Shown: positions 30,140 through 38,937 of the stretch, in pieces
Layout of the letters: each line of letters opens with the position of its first letter
How positions within the stretch are numbered: position 1 is the stretch's first letter
From: a virus
IMG/VR virus record: IMGVR_UViG_3300034170_000082
Span: 1-39,852 of that record
Direction: 5' to 3' (one strand)
Length of the DNA stretch: 39,852 bases
Program-made: the position numbers and the translations under genes
The notes under the pieces: model-generated
Databases searched by the model: none
Seen by the model: only the letters and a program-made list of their open reading frames with translations
Told to the model about the DNA's origin: nothing

Positions 30140-30481
30140 ATGGCACAGCTGCTGCGCTTCTTCGCGCGCGCCGACCAGCTTGTTCCTTTCCCGGGGTTTT
30201 CTCCGGGTGCTGGACAAGCCGCGTTGTACGTCGGGCGCACATTCGATGCCGGAATCGGCGGATATCCGGCCACGCGCGACGCCGCGGAGTTCGAGCCGGG
30301 CAGCCCGGCTGCTCAGCGGCTGCTCAAAGTCGCTCGCCGCGACGCCTCCTTGTGGCCGGCAGATCAGTTCACCGCGCAGGCGTGCGAACTGCCGTTCGTC
30401 GAACTCGAGTTCAACTCCGGTGAGTACGTCGCGAAAGCGCCGCCCGTCGCCGCCCCCAGCCGGAAAGGGAGTGACTCGTGA
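30140..30481 (+). CDS. Hypothetical protein before the sheath, 113 residues
   Basis: The protein begins MAQLLRFFARADQLVPFPGF and has a short conserved-looking middle (AALYVGRTFDAGIGGYPATR). The first 10 residues are hydrophobic. In Mu-like phages a small gene of this size precedes the sheath. It overlaps the sheath GTG by four bases. Confidence 0.55.
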   Translation: MAQLLRFFARADQLVPFPGFSPGAGQAALYVGRTFDAGIGGYPATRDAAEFEPGSPAAQRLLKVARRDASLWPADQFTAQACELPFVELEFNSGEYVAKAPPVAAPSRKGSDS

Positions 30482-32019
30482 GGTCTCCACTCATCCCGAT
30501 CACGGGCATTGGAGCCGACTTCGTTGTGCCGGGCATGCGCGCAGAGATCCTGTTCGCGCAGGGGCCCGCGAGCGCGGCCGCGTCGGTGCGCGAGGTCTGC
30601 TTCGTGATGCCGAAGACATCGGCTGGGACGTGGACCGCAAACACGCTCTACCGCGTGGGCGCCGAGTCGGTTGCGCGCGATGGCGCCGGCGCCGGCTCTC
30701 CGCTGCACCGAGCTTGCCGCAAGTTCTTGCTGCACAACAAGGACGCGAAGTTGTGGGCAATGCCCTACGCCGCGTCGAGCGGCGGCTCTCCAGTGGCCGC
30801 GACCGGCACCTTCACGGTCACGGGCCCCGCAACCGCGACCGGCACCCTGAGCGCGATCGTGGCGGGCGAACTCTGCCAAGCCAGCTACCCGTCGGCCGCA
30901 ACCGCGACCGTGATCGGTGACCTGATCGTCTCGTCGATCAACGGCAAGGAATACCTGCCGTGCACGGCCGCGAACGCCTCGGGCGTCGTCACGCTGACGG
31001 CCAAGATCGTGGGCGCCTCGCAGGGCACCGCGACCGTCCCGAACATCCGGTACCACGTCGAAGTGACGCAGGGGACTGGTGTTTCGGTCGCCGTGTCCGG
31101 TGCGCATCTCGGGACCGGCGTTGCGGGCGCGGACGGCACCACGACCGAGGCGACCAACCTGGCGACAGCGCTCGGCAACCTCGACATGGTGCGCAAGTAC
31201 TACCTGGGAGTGAGCGTGTTCGACGCCACCAACCTGGGGGCGTTCAAGACGCACATTTCGAACAAGAGCGAGCCGAAACGCGGTTTGCGCTCGGTCGGGA
31301 TTGCGGCCTATCAGGGCACGCTCGCAAGCGGCATCACGCTCGCGACTGGCCGCAACTACGCGCGGCTTCAGTTCGTGTGGCAGCCCAACAGTGAGCACGA
31401 TGCCGCCGAACTGGTGGGCGGGATGGCTGCCATTCGGCAGAAGGAAGAGCAGCGGTACTCCGCCGCGAATCTGAACAACTACCCGACTGGCGACATCTTC
31501 CTGCCCGCCTACTCGACCGCGGACTACCCGGACGAGGACGACCAGAACGACGCCATTCTCGGCGGACTCGCGACGATCGCATCGTCGACCAGCGGCACGC
31601 AGCTGGTCATGTCGACCACGACGCAGTCGAAGAACGCGGGCGGAACCGCGAACGACGGCCGCGCGCGGAAGACCATGAGGGTCAGCGTTTGCGACGAGTT
31701 CGTGGACGATGAGCTCATCGAATACGCCCTGAACTACCAGGGAAAGAAGCTTCGCGACAACGAATACAGCGCCGATGGTCGGGTCAATCCGAACCAGCAA
31801 CTTCCGGCCAACACCATCACACCGAAGTCGTTCGAGGCGCACATCCGCGACCGCATGCGCCGCTATTACGACGACGGGAAGATCGAGAATCTGCAAGCGT
31901 CGCTCGACTCGCTGCGCTGCCTGAAAAACGGCGGACGTCTCGAGACCGGGTTCGACCTCGATGCGGCGGAAGACCTCGACCAGACCACGACCAGGGTCGC
32001 CGAAGTGAGTGAGGGCTGA
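30478..32019 (+). CDS. Contractile tail sheath protein (Mu gpL-like)
   Basis: The 513-residue protein has the sheath layout. It has an N-terminal part with SPLHRACRKFLLHN and DAKLWAMPYA, a beta-rich insertion (TGTFTVTGPATATGTLSAIV), and a C-terminal region with PANTITPKSFEAHIRDRMRR. The GTG 30478 overlaps the previous stop. It wraps the tube and contracts for DNA injection, which defines the phage as a myovirus. It is followed directly by the tube gene. Confidence 0.85.
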   Translation: MRSPLIPITGIGADFVVPGMRAEILFAQGPASAAASVREVCFVMPKTSAGTWTANTLYRVGAESVARDGAGAGSPLHRACRKFLLHNKDAKLWAMPYAASSGGSPVAATGTFTVTGPATATGTLSAIVAGELCQASYPSAATATVIGDLIVSSINGKEYLPCTAANASGVVTLTAKIVGASQGTATVPNIRYHVEVTQGTGVSVAVSGAHLGTGVAGADGTTTEATNLATALGNLDMVRKYYLGVSVFDATNLGAFKTHISNKSEPKRGLRSVGIAAYQGTLASGITLATGRNYARLQFVWQPNSEHDAAELVGGMAAIRQKEEQRYSAANLNNYPTGDIFLPAYSTADYPDEDDQNDAILGGLATIASSTSGTQLVMSTTTQSKNAGGTANDGRARKTMRVSVCDEFVDDELIEYALNYQGKKLRDNEYSADGRVNPNQQLPANTITPKSFEAHIRDRMRRYYDDGKIENLQASLDSLRCLKNGGRLETGFDLDAAEDLDQTTTRVAEVSEG

Positions 32020-32021
32020 CC

Positions 32022-32390
32022 ATGGCTGATTATGCGATCCTCAAGCTGTTCGTGAACGGCTCCCCGTCTACTCAGCACACCTCGCTCGAGAAGAGCACGG
32101 ACGGCGGCCTAAACCCCGTCAACCTGCTCGAGACTGGCCTTGCTGGCTTCACTCCCGGCGGTGGTATGACGACCATCAAAGTCGGCTACGCGATTCCGAT
32201 TGGCGGACCCGAGTTCGACTTCGAGTCAATGAGCGCCAACCGTGAAGATGTCGACATGCAGTTCTGGCAGGGCGGGAAGTCCTACTCAGGACGCGGCAAG
32301 ATCACGGAAGCCAGCGTCTCCCAGTCAGCGAACGCGAACGCCGAAGGCACCGCGACCTGGCTCGGCCCGCTGAAGCCGAACGACGGCTAA
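32022..32390 (+). CDS. Tail tube protein
   Basis: The 122-residue protein begins two bases after the sheath stop and has tube-type beta structure (GFTPGGGMTTIKVGYAIPIG, then EDVDMQFWQGGKSYSGRGKI). The size matches Mu gpM-like tubes. It forms the inner conduit within the sheath. A terminator follows it. Confidence 0.82.
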   Translation: MADYAILKLFVNGSPSTQHTSLEKSTDGGLNPVNLLETGLAGFTPGGGMTTIKVGYAIPIGGPEFDFESMSANREDVDMQFWQGGKSYSGRGKITEASVSQSANANAEGTATWLGPLKPNDG

Positions 32391-32447
32391 AGACACACTG
32401 CGCGCGCGGGAAATCCAGGGAGCCCCGCGGCCGCGTGACTAGAGATC

Positions 32448-32487
32448 CGCCCTGGGCCCATTGTGGCTCAGGGCGTTTTCGCGTTTT
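32448..32487 (+). terminator. Rho-independent terminator after sheath and tube
   Basis: CGCCCTGGGCC (32448-32458) pairs with GGCTCAGGGCG (32465-32475) with one mismatch and a six-base loop. It is followed by TTTTCGCGTTTT. It would reduce read-through from the highly expressed sheath and tube genes into the less needed chaperone and tape measure. The stem starts 57 bases after the tube stop. Confidence 0.8.
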
Positions 32488-32499
32488 CAGGGAGAGACT

Positions 32500-33297
32500 T
32501 TGGCCAAACCGCCTCCAGATGTTCCGCCGGACGAACTGTGGCTCAAGCTGAGCGAGCCGGCTCCGTTCGAAGTCTTCGACTTTCCCCGCAAGGGGCCAGA
32601 CGGGAAGCCGCTCGGCCGCGTGCGGATCCATGTGCTCCGGCAAGAGGACCACATCGCGGCGAAGGTCTCGGCACACGCGGCGATCCAGAAGGACGCGGCG
32701 CGGCGCGACATCGAAAAGCTCACGAGAGACGACCTCGAAAGCCCCGGGCTGCAGTCGGCAATCGCTGATCAGATCGCGGTCGAGCTGCTCGCGACTGCGC
32801 TGCACTCAACGAAGCCAATGGCTGGCTCCGAGCACTCGGAGCGGCCGTCGTACCCGCGGCTGTTTTACGGCTCCGAGGACATCCGCAAGAAGCTCTCGGC
32901 GGACGAGATCGCGGTTCTGTTCAGCGCCTACCTGATGACTCAGGCCAAGTACGGCCCCTTCGAGGCGAATCTCGAGCGCGAGGACGTAGAAGCGTGGGTA
33001 CGCCGGCTCGAGGAGGGAGGCAGCAGCTTCCCTTTAGTGCACTTGCCTTGGCCTCAATTGGCCGAGTTAGCGTTCTTGTTGGCGGGAAGGATCTATTCGC
33101 TATCGCGGATCCTGGCATCCCGACGCGAGAGCTTGCCGAGTACTTTGGTGTCCGAGCTCGAGCCTTATTGTATGGCCACCTGCTTCTCTGGCGAGCCTCC
33201 CGCCGCATCAACAAGCACCTCGTGGGAAAGCTCAGCTGAGGCGCTTGCGGCGGCCGTGCGTGTCGCCGAGAAAAACCGCCCTGATTTGAACGACTGA
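32500..33297 (+). CDS. Tail assembly chaperone with a probable -1 frameshift site
   Basis: The zero-frame product has 265 residues from TTG 32500, chosen because AGGGAGA lies just upstream; the next upstream in-frame start lies in the terminator. It starts MAKPPPDVPPDELWLKLSEP. It lies between tube and tape measure, where myophages and siphophages encode G/GT-type chaperones made by -1 frameshifting. CCCTTTA at 33030-33036 is in the correct phase (codons CCT, TTA). After it the zero frame becomes Ser/Thr-rich and less protein-like until near its end. Its stop is five bases before the tape measure ATG. Confidence 0.78.
   Translation: MAKPPPDVPPDELWLKLSEPAPFEVFDFPRKGPDGKPLGRVRIHVLRQEDHIAAKVSAHAAIQKDAARRDIEKLTRDDLESPGLQSAIADQIAVELLATALHSTKPMAGSEHSERPSYPRLFYGSEDIRKKLSADEIAVLFSAYLMTQAKYGPFEANLEREDVEAWVRRLEEGGSSFPLVHLPWPQLAELAFLLAGRIYSLSRILASRRESLPSTLVSELEPYCMATCFSGEPPAASTSTSWESSAEALAAAVRVAEKNRPDLND
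33030..33239 (+). other. Slippery heptamer CCCTTTA and the -1 frame reading
   Basis: The heptamer occupies 33030-33036. A -1 shift there reads 67 codons to a TGA at 33239. This gives a C-terminus with DLFAIADPGIPTRELAEYFG, then RARALLYGHLLLWRASRRIN, a convincing amphipathic helical protein. The shifted product would have about 246 residues. Unlike the usual G/GT pair, the -1 frame ends before the zero frame does. Confidence 0.6.
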
Positions 33298-33302
33298 GCT
33301 CG

Positions 33303-35594
33303 ATGGCAATCCTTCGGTACGAGTACGACATTATTGGACAATCCAAGGTTGCTGCTTCACTGGCGTCGATGGAGCGACTGTTCTCGCAGCACTCCGCTCG
33401 TCTCGGGAGGATGGCTCAGCAGGGTTCGCGCGGCGGATCGCGCGCGACGACGCAGGGCGAGATAGCTTCAGCCGAGCGCGCGGCGACACAGTCTGCCCGA
33501 ACGCGGCAGCGAGAGATTGACCAGCAGGTTCGTTCACAGCTCTCTCTCACGCGGCAACGGGCGCGTGAAGAGCGAGATGCCGAGCGTGCCGCTCTGCAGT
33601 CCACGCGACAGCGCCAGCGCGCCATCGATCAGCAGGTGCGGTCACAGGCCCAGCTCAGCCGGCAGCGCGAGCGTGAAGAGAAGGCCTCGCTCGAAGCCAC
33701 GCGCCAGATCGTTCACGAGCGCCGGCAGTTCGTTCAAGGCACGCTTGGCCGCGGTGTCGGCCGCGTCGTCAACGGGCTCACGGCGGTCGGCAGAGCCGGC
33801 GCCGCCATGGTGGGAATCGGCGGGGCCGCGCTTGCGGCGACGTCTGTGCAGCAGGCGATGTCGCTGGATGATCAGTCGCGGCGACTCGCGATTCAGGGAC
33901 GCGGCGAGGGCCAGGCCGGGGCGAACCCGGACGACCTGCGCAGCGCGTTCGTGCGCACCGGTATCTCCGCCGGAATCGCGCCCGAGCAGGTAGCGGCTGG
34001 CGCAGCAGCGTACGTCCAGCGCACGGGCGATCTGGATACAGCGATGTCCAACCTGGACACGTTTGCCACGACGGCGCAGGCAACCGGCGCCTCGATCGAG
34101 GACGTTGCGCGCGCCGCAGCGGACATGTCGCAGAAGCTCGACATCAAGACTGTCGACGACATGCGGCAAGCGCTCGCGCTGCTCACCGTTCAAGGCAAGC
34201 GCGGCGCGTTCGAGCTCAAGGACATGGCGGTGCAGTTCCCCGAGATGGCCGCCAGCGCCGCAAACGCAGGCGTGCGCGGCGTGCAGGGCGTGCGCGAACT
34301 CGGTGGCATCGCCCAGATCGCCATGCAGGCGACCAAAAGCGGCGCCGAGGCGTCAACCAGCGTTGAAGCAATGTTCCGCCAGTTGCAAGCGAAGTCGGGA
34401 GACATCCAATCCGGAGCGGCTTTCGGCGGGAAAAAGGTCCAGGTTTTCCAAGGCGGCGACGCAAAGAAGCCGATGCGCAACTTCCTCGACGTGATCGGGG
34501 ACGTGATGCAGGCGAGCGGCGGCAACATCGTTCAGCTGCAAGACGTGTTTGACGTCCGCGGCATCCGCGCCGTGAACCCGCTCATCAGCGCGTACCGCAC
34601 TGCCAACCAGGCGGCAGGCGGCGGAAAGAATGGCGACAAGGCTGGTCGCGACGCCATGCAAAAGGTGCTCGAGCCGTTCCTCTCGGCACCGGGCGACTTT
34701 GGCGAGATTCAGCGCGACTCGCGCGACGCCATGAAGTCGATGAGCGTTCAGGTCGAGATCCTGAACAACAAGCTCAAGAAGGCCATCGCGAGCGAACTGT
34801 TCCCCGCGGTAGAGCGGGTGGTCCCCCATCTGGTCGAGCTCATTCCGACGGTTGCCGGGGTCGCGAAAGCGTTCATCGGCCTAGTCGACTGGCTCGCGTC
34901 GAACCCTCTCTCTGGGCTCGGAATCGCGGTCGCCGCGTCAATCGCATACGAGCTCGCGAAGGCGCGCGTGGGCGCCGTTGTCGCCGCGGTGCTCGCTGCC
35001 ATTCTGCGTCAGCGCGGGGGCGGCGGCGGTATCCCGACCGCACCAGGCTCTCCCGCTCCTGGCGGCGGCGGCGGCGGGTTCTTCGGCAGGCCTACCGCTT
35101 CTGGCGCGCTGGGCGCCGTCGGGACCGGACTCGCGCTCGGCGCGGGCGTCGCCGCCGGCATCTACGCCGGCGGCGTCATGGACTACAACACACGCGAGGC
35201 GAGCATGAATGCACAGGGCGATGCCCTCGCGAGCGTGCGGAACCTCACGGGCGCCGGCGACGCAGGCGCAGCCAGAGAGGCCGTCCAAGCGCAGCGCCGA
35301 CGCGTGCAAGAGCTCCAGAACGTCGGTGTTTTCGACGCGGTCGGCGAGGGCGCCTATCACCTGATTGGTGGCGGGCCCACGCAGCGCGAGGTCGAGCTCA
35401 ATACCGCGAAGAGCTTCCTCGACGAAATGGAAGGGCGGCTTAAGGCGCTCGACAGCCTCAAGGACCTGGCGGACAAGCTCGCGCAAGCGGGAACCTCACA
35501 GAAAGAGGCGGCCGAGCTCACCAAGAAGGCCGCCGAGCGGCTGGGGCTCGTGCCGAACCGCTCCGATTCACCGAGCTCACCCGTCAAGGGATAG
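33303..35594 (+). CDS. Tape measure protein
   Basis: The 763-residue protein is the longest in the tail block after the chaperone. It is helical with a long Arg/Gln/Glu coiled coil at ~50-140 that holds a two-fold repeat (TRQREIDQQVRSQ and TRQRQRAIDQQVRSQ). Hydrophobic segments are near 150-180, 535-568 and 600-625, with Gly-rich linkers around 570-600. It sets tail length. At about 1.5 angstrom per residue the tail would be roughly 110 nm. The ATG is five bases after the chaperone stop. Confidence 0.88.
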   Translation: MAILRYEYDIIGQSKVAASLASMERLFSQHSARLGRMAQQGSRGGSRATTQGEIASAERAATQSARTRQREIDQQVRSQLSLTRQRAREERDAERAALQSTRQRQRAIDQQVRSQAQLSRQREREEKASLEATRQIVHERRQFVQGTLGRGVGRVVNGLTAVGRAGAAMVGIGGAALAATSVQQAMSLDDQSRRLAIQGRGEGQAGANPDDLRSAFVRTGISAGIAPEQVAAGAAAYVQRTGDLDTAMSNLDTFATTAQATGASIEDVARAAADMSQKLDIKTVDDMRQALALLTVQGKRGAFELKDMAVQFPEMAASAANAGVRGVQGVRELGGIAQIAMQATKSGAEASTSVEAMFRQLQAKSGDIQSGAAFGGKKVQVFQGGDAKKPMRNFLDVIGDVMQASGGNIVQLQDVFDVRGIRAVNPLISAYRTANQAAGGGKNGDKAGRDAMQKVLEPFLSAPGDFGEIQRDSRDAMKSMSVQVEILNNKLKKAIASELFPAVERVVPHLVELIPTVAGVAKAFIGLVDWLASNPLSGLGIAVAASIAYELAKARVGAVVAAVLAAILRQRGGGGGIPTAPGSPAPGGGGGGFFGRPTASGALGAVGTGLALGAGVAAGIYAGGVMDYNTREASMNAQGDALASVRNLTGAGDAGAAREAVQAQRRRVQELQNVGVFDAVGEGAYHLIGGGPTQREVELNTAKSFLDEMEGRLKALDSLKDLADKLAQAGTSQKEAAELTKKAAERLGLVPNRSDSPSSPVKG

Positions 35595-35686
35595 CTCAAG
35601 AAACCCCGCCGCCGCCGGCAGCGGCGAGTTAGCGCCCTCCTTTGCGCGGACTCGGAATGCCGGCACCTACTCACCCCCGGGCCCCA

Positions 35687-36580
35687 ATGACCGATGCACT
35701 CAGACAGCTCCCGCCTTTCAGCTGGCGGGGCAAGGTGTATCCGGTGCTCGACCGCGGCGTCTCGTTCGCGCACGAGAACGCGCCCCACAAGCTCCAATAC
35801 CGGAACGGCGCCATCGTTGAGATGACCGGGGCGCAGAACCTGACGTTCCGCTACACGCTCGCGATGCGCGAGGACATCGCCATCGCGCGCTACGAAGACC
35901 TTTTCTCAAGCGGCCTCATCCCGCTCCTGAACGATTGCCTGCTCCGCACACCGGGCACACTGGTCGACCCGGTTTACGGCACCTTTCGCTGTGTGCCCTC
36001 GTCATTCGACGAGCAGACTGACAACCAGAAACGCGACGGCACCGACGTCAAGGTCGAGTTCCAGCGCTCCCCGGAGCTCGACGACGTGCTTGCGGTCGAG
36101 CAGCCAGACGGTTTGCAAGGCCTCGCCGGAAACGCCTACGACATCGACGCCGAGGTCGAAAAAGTCGACTGGAAGCAGGTCCCGACGCCGGGGCCGAGCG
36201 CGGATATCTTCGACATTGCTTCTGGAACGCTCGCGCAGATTTCGCAGCAGCGCGCGCGAGTGAGCGCCAAGCTCGATGACCTCGCGTTCCGCATGGAGAA
36301 GGTCGACAAGGCCGCCGATGACCTGGAAGACCCGAAGACGTGGCCCCTTAAGCGCGCCGCGCGCCGCACGCAAGACGCGGCGCTGCAGCTGAGGCAGCAC
36401 CTGGACTCTCCCGGGAAGCGCGTCGTCGCGGTCACGAAGGCTTACGCGATCACGCTCACCGAGTGTGCATCGTCCGCCGGCATGACCGTCGCTGAGCTCC
36501 TGAATCTCAACCCCGGGCTCGCGCGCTCGCCGCTCATCCGCGCGCAAACTCCCGTGCTCGTCTACCGAAAGGCCGCCTGA
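35687..36580 (+). CDS. DNA circularisation/baseplate protein (Mu gpN-like) with LysM-like end
   Basis: The ~297-residue protein opens with PPFSWRGKVYPVLDRGVSFA, like the N-terminal domain of Mu gp43-type proteins. The C-terminus (YAITLTECASSAGMTVAELL, NLNPGLARSPLIRAQTPVLV) resembles a LysM module that binds peptidoglycan. ATG 35687 has no clear ribosome site; ATG 35657 is an alternative. It lies right after the tape measure, as in Mu. Confidence 0.7.
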   Translation: MTDALRQLPPFSWRGKVYPVLDRGVSFAHENAPHKLQYRNGAIVEMTGAQNLTFRYTLAMREDIAIARYEDLFSSGLIPLLNDCLLRTPGTLVDPVYGTFRCVPSSFDEQTDNQKRDGTDVKVEFQRSPELDDVLAVEQPDGLQGLAGNAYDIDAEVEKVDWKQVPTPGPSADIFDIASGTLAQISQQRARVSAKLDDLAFRMEKVDKAADDLEDPKTWPLKRAARRTQDAALQLRQHLDSPGKRVVAVTKAYAITLTECASSAGMTVAELLNLNPGLARSPLIRAQTPVLVYRKAA

Positions 36581-37038
36581 TGGGGATCCTCGCAAGCAGC
36601 GCCTCGAAGACGATGACCTCGAGCTCGAGCGACGACGTGTCCACGGGCTACGTCACGCACGAGCGGGTCACGTTGAGCACCAATCCGGCTCCAGGCGGCG
36701 CCGTCTATCAGTGGGGCATGTCCGCCCCGATGGGCTCTGCGCTCTCGCGCAGCACACTCACCTCCTACGAGGACGCAACACCGAGCTTCGTGCCCGACGT
36801 CGCCGGCGTCTACACGGTGAGCTGCACCGTCAACGGCGTCGCCTACGTGCTCAGGCTCACGGCCACCAGCGCCGCGTTCTCGCACATGGCCGAGGCGATC
36901 CGCCTCTCTCCCAAGACCGACGCAAGCATCCCCGCGCCAGCCGCCGGCGCCGTGCTCTACTACTCCGCGACGCAGGGCGCGCTCTGCGTGAAGACGCCAG
37001 ACAACGCTGTCTCGCGCGTGAACGTGACACCGGTCTGA
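36580..37038 (+). CDS. Ig-like/PKD-like beta-sandwich protein, 152 residues
   Basis: The middle reads VTLSTNPAPGGAVYQWGMSA, then ATPSFVPDVAGVYTVSCTVN, the pattern of a PKD or Ig-like fold with the conserved Trp and the PxxxGxYxVxC strand. Ig-like domains on virions often bind cell-surface sugars. It overlaps its neighbour's stop by one base. The C-terminal part is beta-rich. A baseplate accessory role is inferred. Confidence 0.6.
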   Translation: MGILASSASKTMTSSSSDDVSTGYVTHERVTLSTNPAPGGAVYQWGMSAPMGSALSRSTLTSYEDATPSFVPDVAGVYTVSCTVNGVAYVLRLTATSAAFSHMAEAIRLSPKTDASIPAPAAGAVLYYSATQGALCVKTPDNAVSRVNVTPV

Positions 37039-37039
37039 C

Positions 37040-38284
37040 GTGGCCGACTTCCTCGAGTCGTCGCTCCGCGTCCGGTTCCCGGCGCTCGGCAAGAGCACGA
37101 CCAACGTCACCAGCTGGTCGATCGACTCCAACTACCTGATCAGCACGGACGGCTTCGAGTTCGAGCTCTACGATCCGCCGCTGACGTCTGCCCATCGGCT
37201 CGAGATGCAGCCGGTCGAGCTCTACGTAAATGACGTGCTGCAGGCAGTCGGCCGCATCGACGTGACGGACATCGGCTCGAACGGTCGGGCGCTCACGTGC
37301 CAAGGACGCGATTACATCGCGGACATCGTCGAGGGCAACGTGGACCCGCGCTTCAAGCTGAAGCCGACCATGACGGTATCGCAGCTGCTCCTGGACACGT
37401 GCGGGCCGTACGGAATCGACACCGTGTTCGACGACAGCGACGACGGCGTGATCATGAGCGAGGTGCGCTCGGGGTTCAAGCCGCGCAAGGCGCACGGCTC
37501 CGGCTCGAGCAAGCAGCGTCGCTCACGCAAAGGCAAGTCGGGCCGCGGACTCCAGGACTACCAGCCAAAGCCGGGCGAGGGCGTCTACGAGTACTGCAAC
37601 CGTATCATTGCGCGCATTGGCGCCACGATTCAGCCGGGGCCATCACGGTCGTGTCTCTGCGTCACCGAGCCGAACTACGAGCAGGGGCCTAGCTACGTGC
37701 TGCAGCGCACGGACGACCCGATTGGTAGCTCGACGAACAACGTGCTCGCCTCGCGGGCGCGGCGCGACTTTTCGCGCATGCCGACCTTCTCGCTATTCAA
37801 CGCGACCGAATCGGCGCGCGGCGGCAAGGGCACCGGCGTTTCCAGCACATTCGACGTATTCGAGCTGGCGGCCAAGAGCGAAGAACTCCTGAGCATCATC
37901 GGGGCGAGCACCGTCAGTGGGCGCTGGGAGCCGGGCAAGCTGGCGACTCAAGTCCGTGACGAAGGCAAGCTCTATCGGTTGCTCAACTTCCGCGACGACG
38001 CGGCCCGCACGAAGGAGCAGCTCGACCGCGCGAAAGACCGCGCGGTCGCCGAGCGGCTCAAGGACACCCTCACCTACGAATGCACGATGCGCGGTCACGG
38101 CGACCCGGCCACTGGCGCCATCTACTCGATCGACACCATCACGCAGGTCGCCGACGATATCTGCGGTCTGCGCGAGAACCTGTGGGTGCTCTCTCGGCGG
38201 CTCTCCTATGGCCCTGACGGCGCAACCACTCAGATGACCTGCATCCGACCCGACTCATTCGTCATCGACGGGAGCACCGAGTAG
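37040..38284 (+). CDS. Baseplate hub protein (Mu gpP/gp44-like)
   Basis: The 414-residue protein has the hub pattern: WSIDSNYLISTDGFEFELYD, then LTCQGRDYIADIVEGN, VSQLLLDTCGPYGIDTVF, and a second beta domain. A basic Ser/Lys/Arg-rich insert (GSGSSKQRRSRKGKSGRG) lies near residues 152-172. It forms the trimeric hub holding the spike, encoded next. The start is GTG 37040. Confidence 0.8.
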   Translation: MADFLESSLRVRFPALGKSTTNVTSWSIDSNYLISTDGFEFELYDPPLTSAHRLEMQPVELYVNDVLQAVGRIDVTDIGSNGRALTCQGRDYIADIVEGNVDPRFKLKPTMTVSQLLLDTCGPYGIDTVFDDSDDGVIMSEVRSGFKPRKAHGSGSSKQRRSRKGKSGRGLQDYQPKPGEGVYEYCNRIIARIGATIQPGPSRSCLCVTEPNYEQGPSYVLQRTDDPIGSSTNNVLASRARRDFSRMPTFSLFNATESARGGKGTGVSSTFDVFELAAKSEELLSIIGASTVSGRWEPGKLATQVRDEGKLYRLLNFRDDAARTKEQLDRAKDRAVAERLKDTLTYECTMRGHGDPATGAIYSIDTITQVADDICGLRENLWVLSRRLSYGPDGATTQMTCIRPDSFVIDGSTE

Positions 38285-38286
38285 CC

Positions 38287-38937
38287 GTGTCCGAACTCGA
38301 CATCGCGATCCTAGGAGCCGCCAAGCTCGACGAGCATTCGGCCGAGCTCTGGCAGACGATCGTCGCGGTGACGGATGCCGAGAACGACGTCGAGAACCTT
38401 GGCGAGTGCCAAGTCTACCAGGCGCTCGGCGTCACCTCTCTGCCCTACCCGAAGGACTCGCGCGGCTACGCGGAGGCGCTCATCGTGCGCAACGCTGGCG
38501 GCAGAAGCTGCGTGGCTGTGGGCGCGCGCGACACGCGTTCGAAGGTCGCCGCCGGGCTAGCGCAGGGCGATGTCTGCCTGCATGCCACGGGGCCCGAGGA
38601 GGCCGCCCAGGTGCGGTGCCTCGAGAAGAAACGCACGGTGGTCGCCATCACGCGCGACAGCGCGGGCGACTCGATGGCGGTCATCCTCGACGGCAAGCGC
38701 GACACCATCCAAATCATCGGCCGCGGCGCGGTCATCGAGATCGCAAAAAACGGCGACATCAACCTCACGGGCAGGAGCGCCGGGATCATGATCCAGGGCG
38801 GAGACATCATCCTGAACGGCACCGTGCGGCTCGCCGGCATGGCCCCCGGCATGGTGCTCATGCAGGGCCCGCCGAGCGGGTCGCCAGGCGGCCCCGCGTC
38901 GGTGCCGCTCATGCCGGTGCTCGGGGTCGGCAAATGA
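38287..38937 (+). CDS. Baseplate spike protein (Mu gp45-like)
   Basis: The 216-residue protein has an N-terminal OB-like part (GECQVYQALGVTSLPYPKDS) and a C-terminal beta-helix (RDTIQIIGRGAVIEIAKNGD, INLTGRSAGIMIQGGDIILN), the fold of membrane-piercing spikes. It follows the hub, as in Mu. No metal-binding HxH tip is visible. The start is GTG 38287. Confidence 0.82.
   Translation: MSELDIAILGAAKLDEHSAELWQTIVAVTDAENDVENLGECQVYQALGVTSLPYPKDSRGYAEALIVRNAGGRSCVAVGARDTRSKVAAGLAQGDVCLHATGPEEAAQVRCLEKKRTVVAITRDSAGDSMAVILDGKRDTIQIIGRGAVIEIAKNGDINLTGRSAGIMIQGGDIILNGTVRLAGMAPGMVLMQGPPSGSPGGPASVPLMPVLGVGK

Noticed and set aside
30364-31896. 510-codon open frame on the minus strand opposite the sheath
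   Set aside because: It mirrors a strong sheath gene; long antisense ORFs are expected in GC-rich DNA, and it has no recognisable domain.
38406-38933. Long N-terminal extension of the Ntn hydrolase
   Set aside because: It overlaps the spike gene in another frame and is His/Arg-rich, while the proteasome-like domain starts exactly at ATG 38934 with Thr2.
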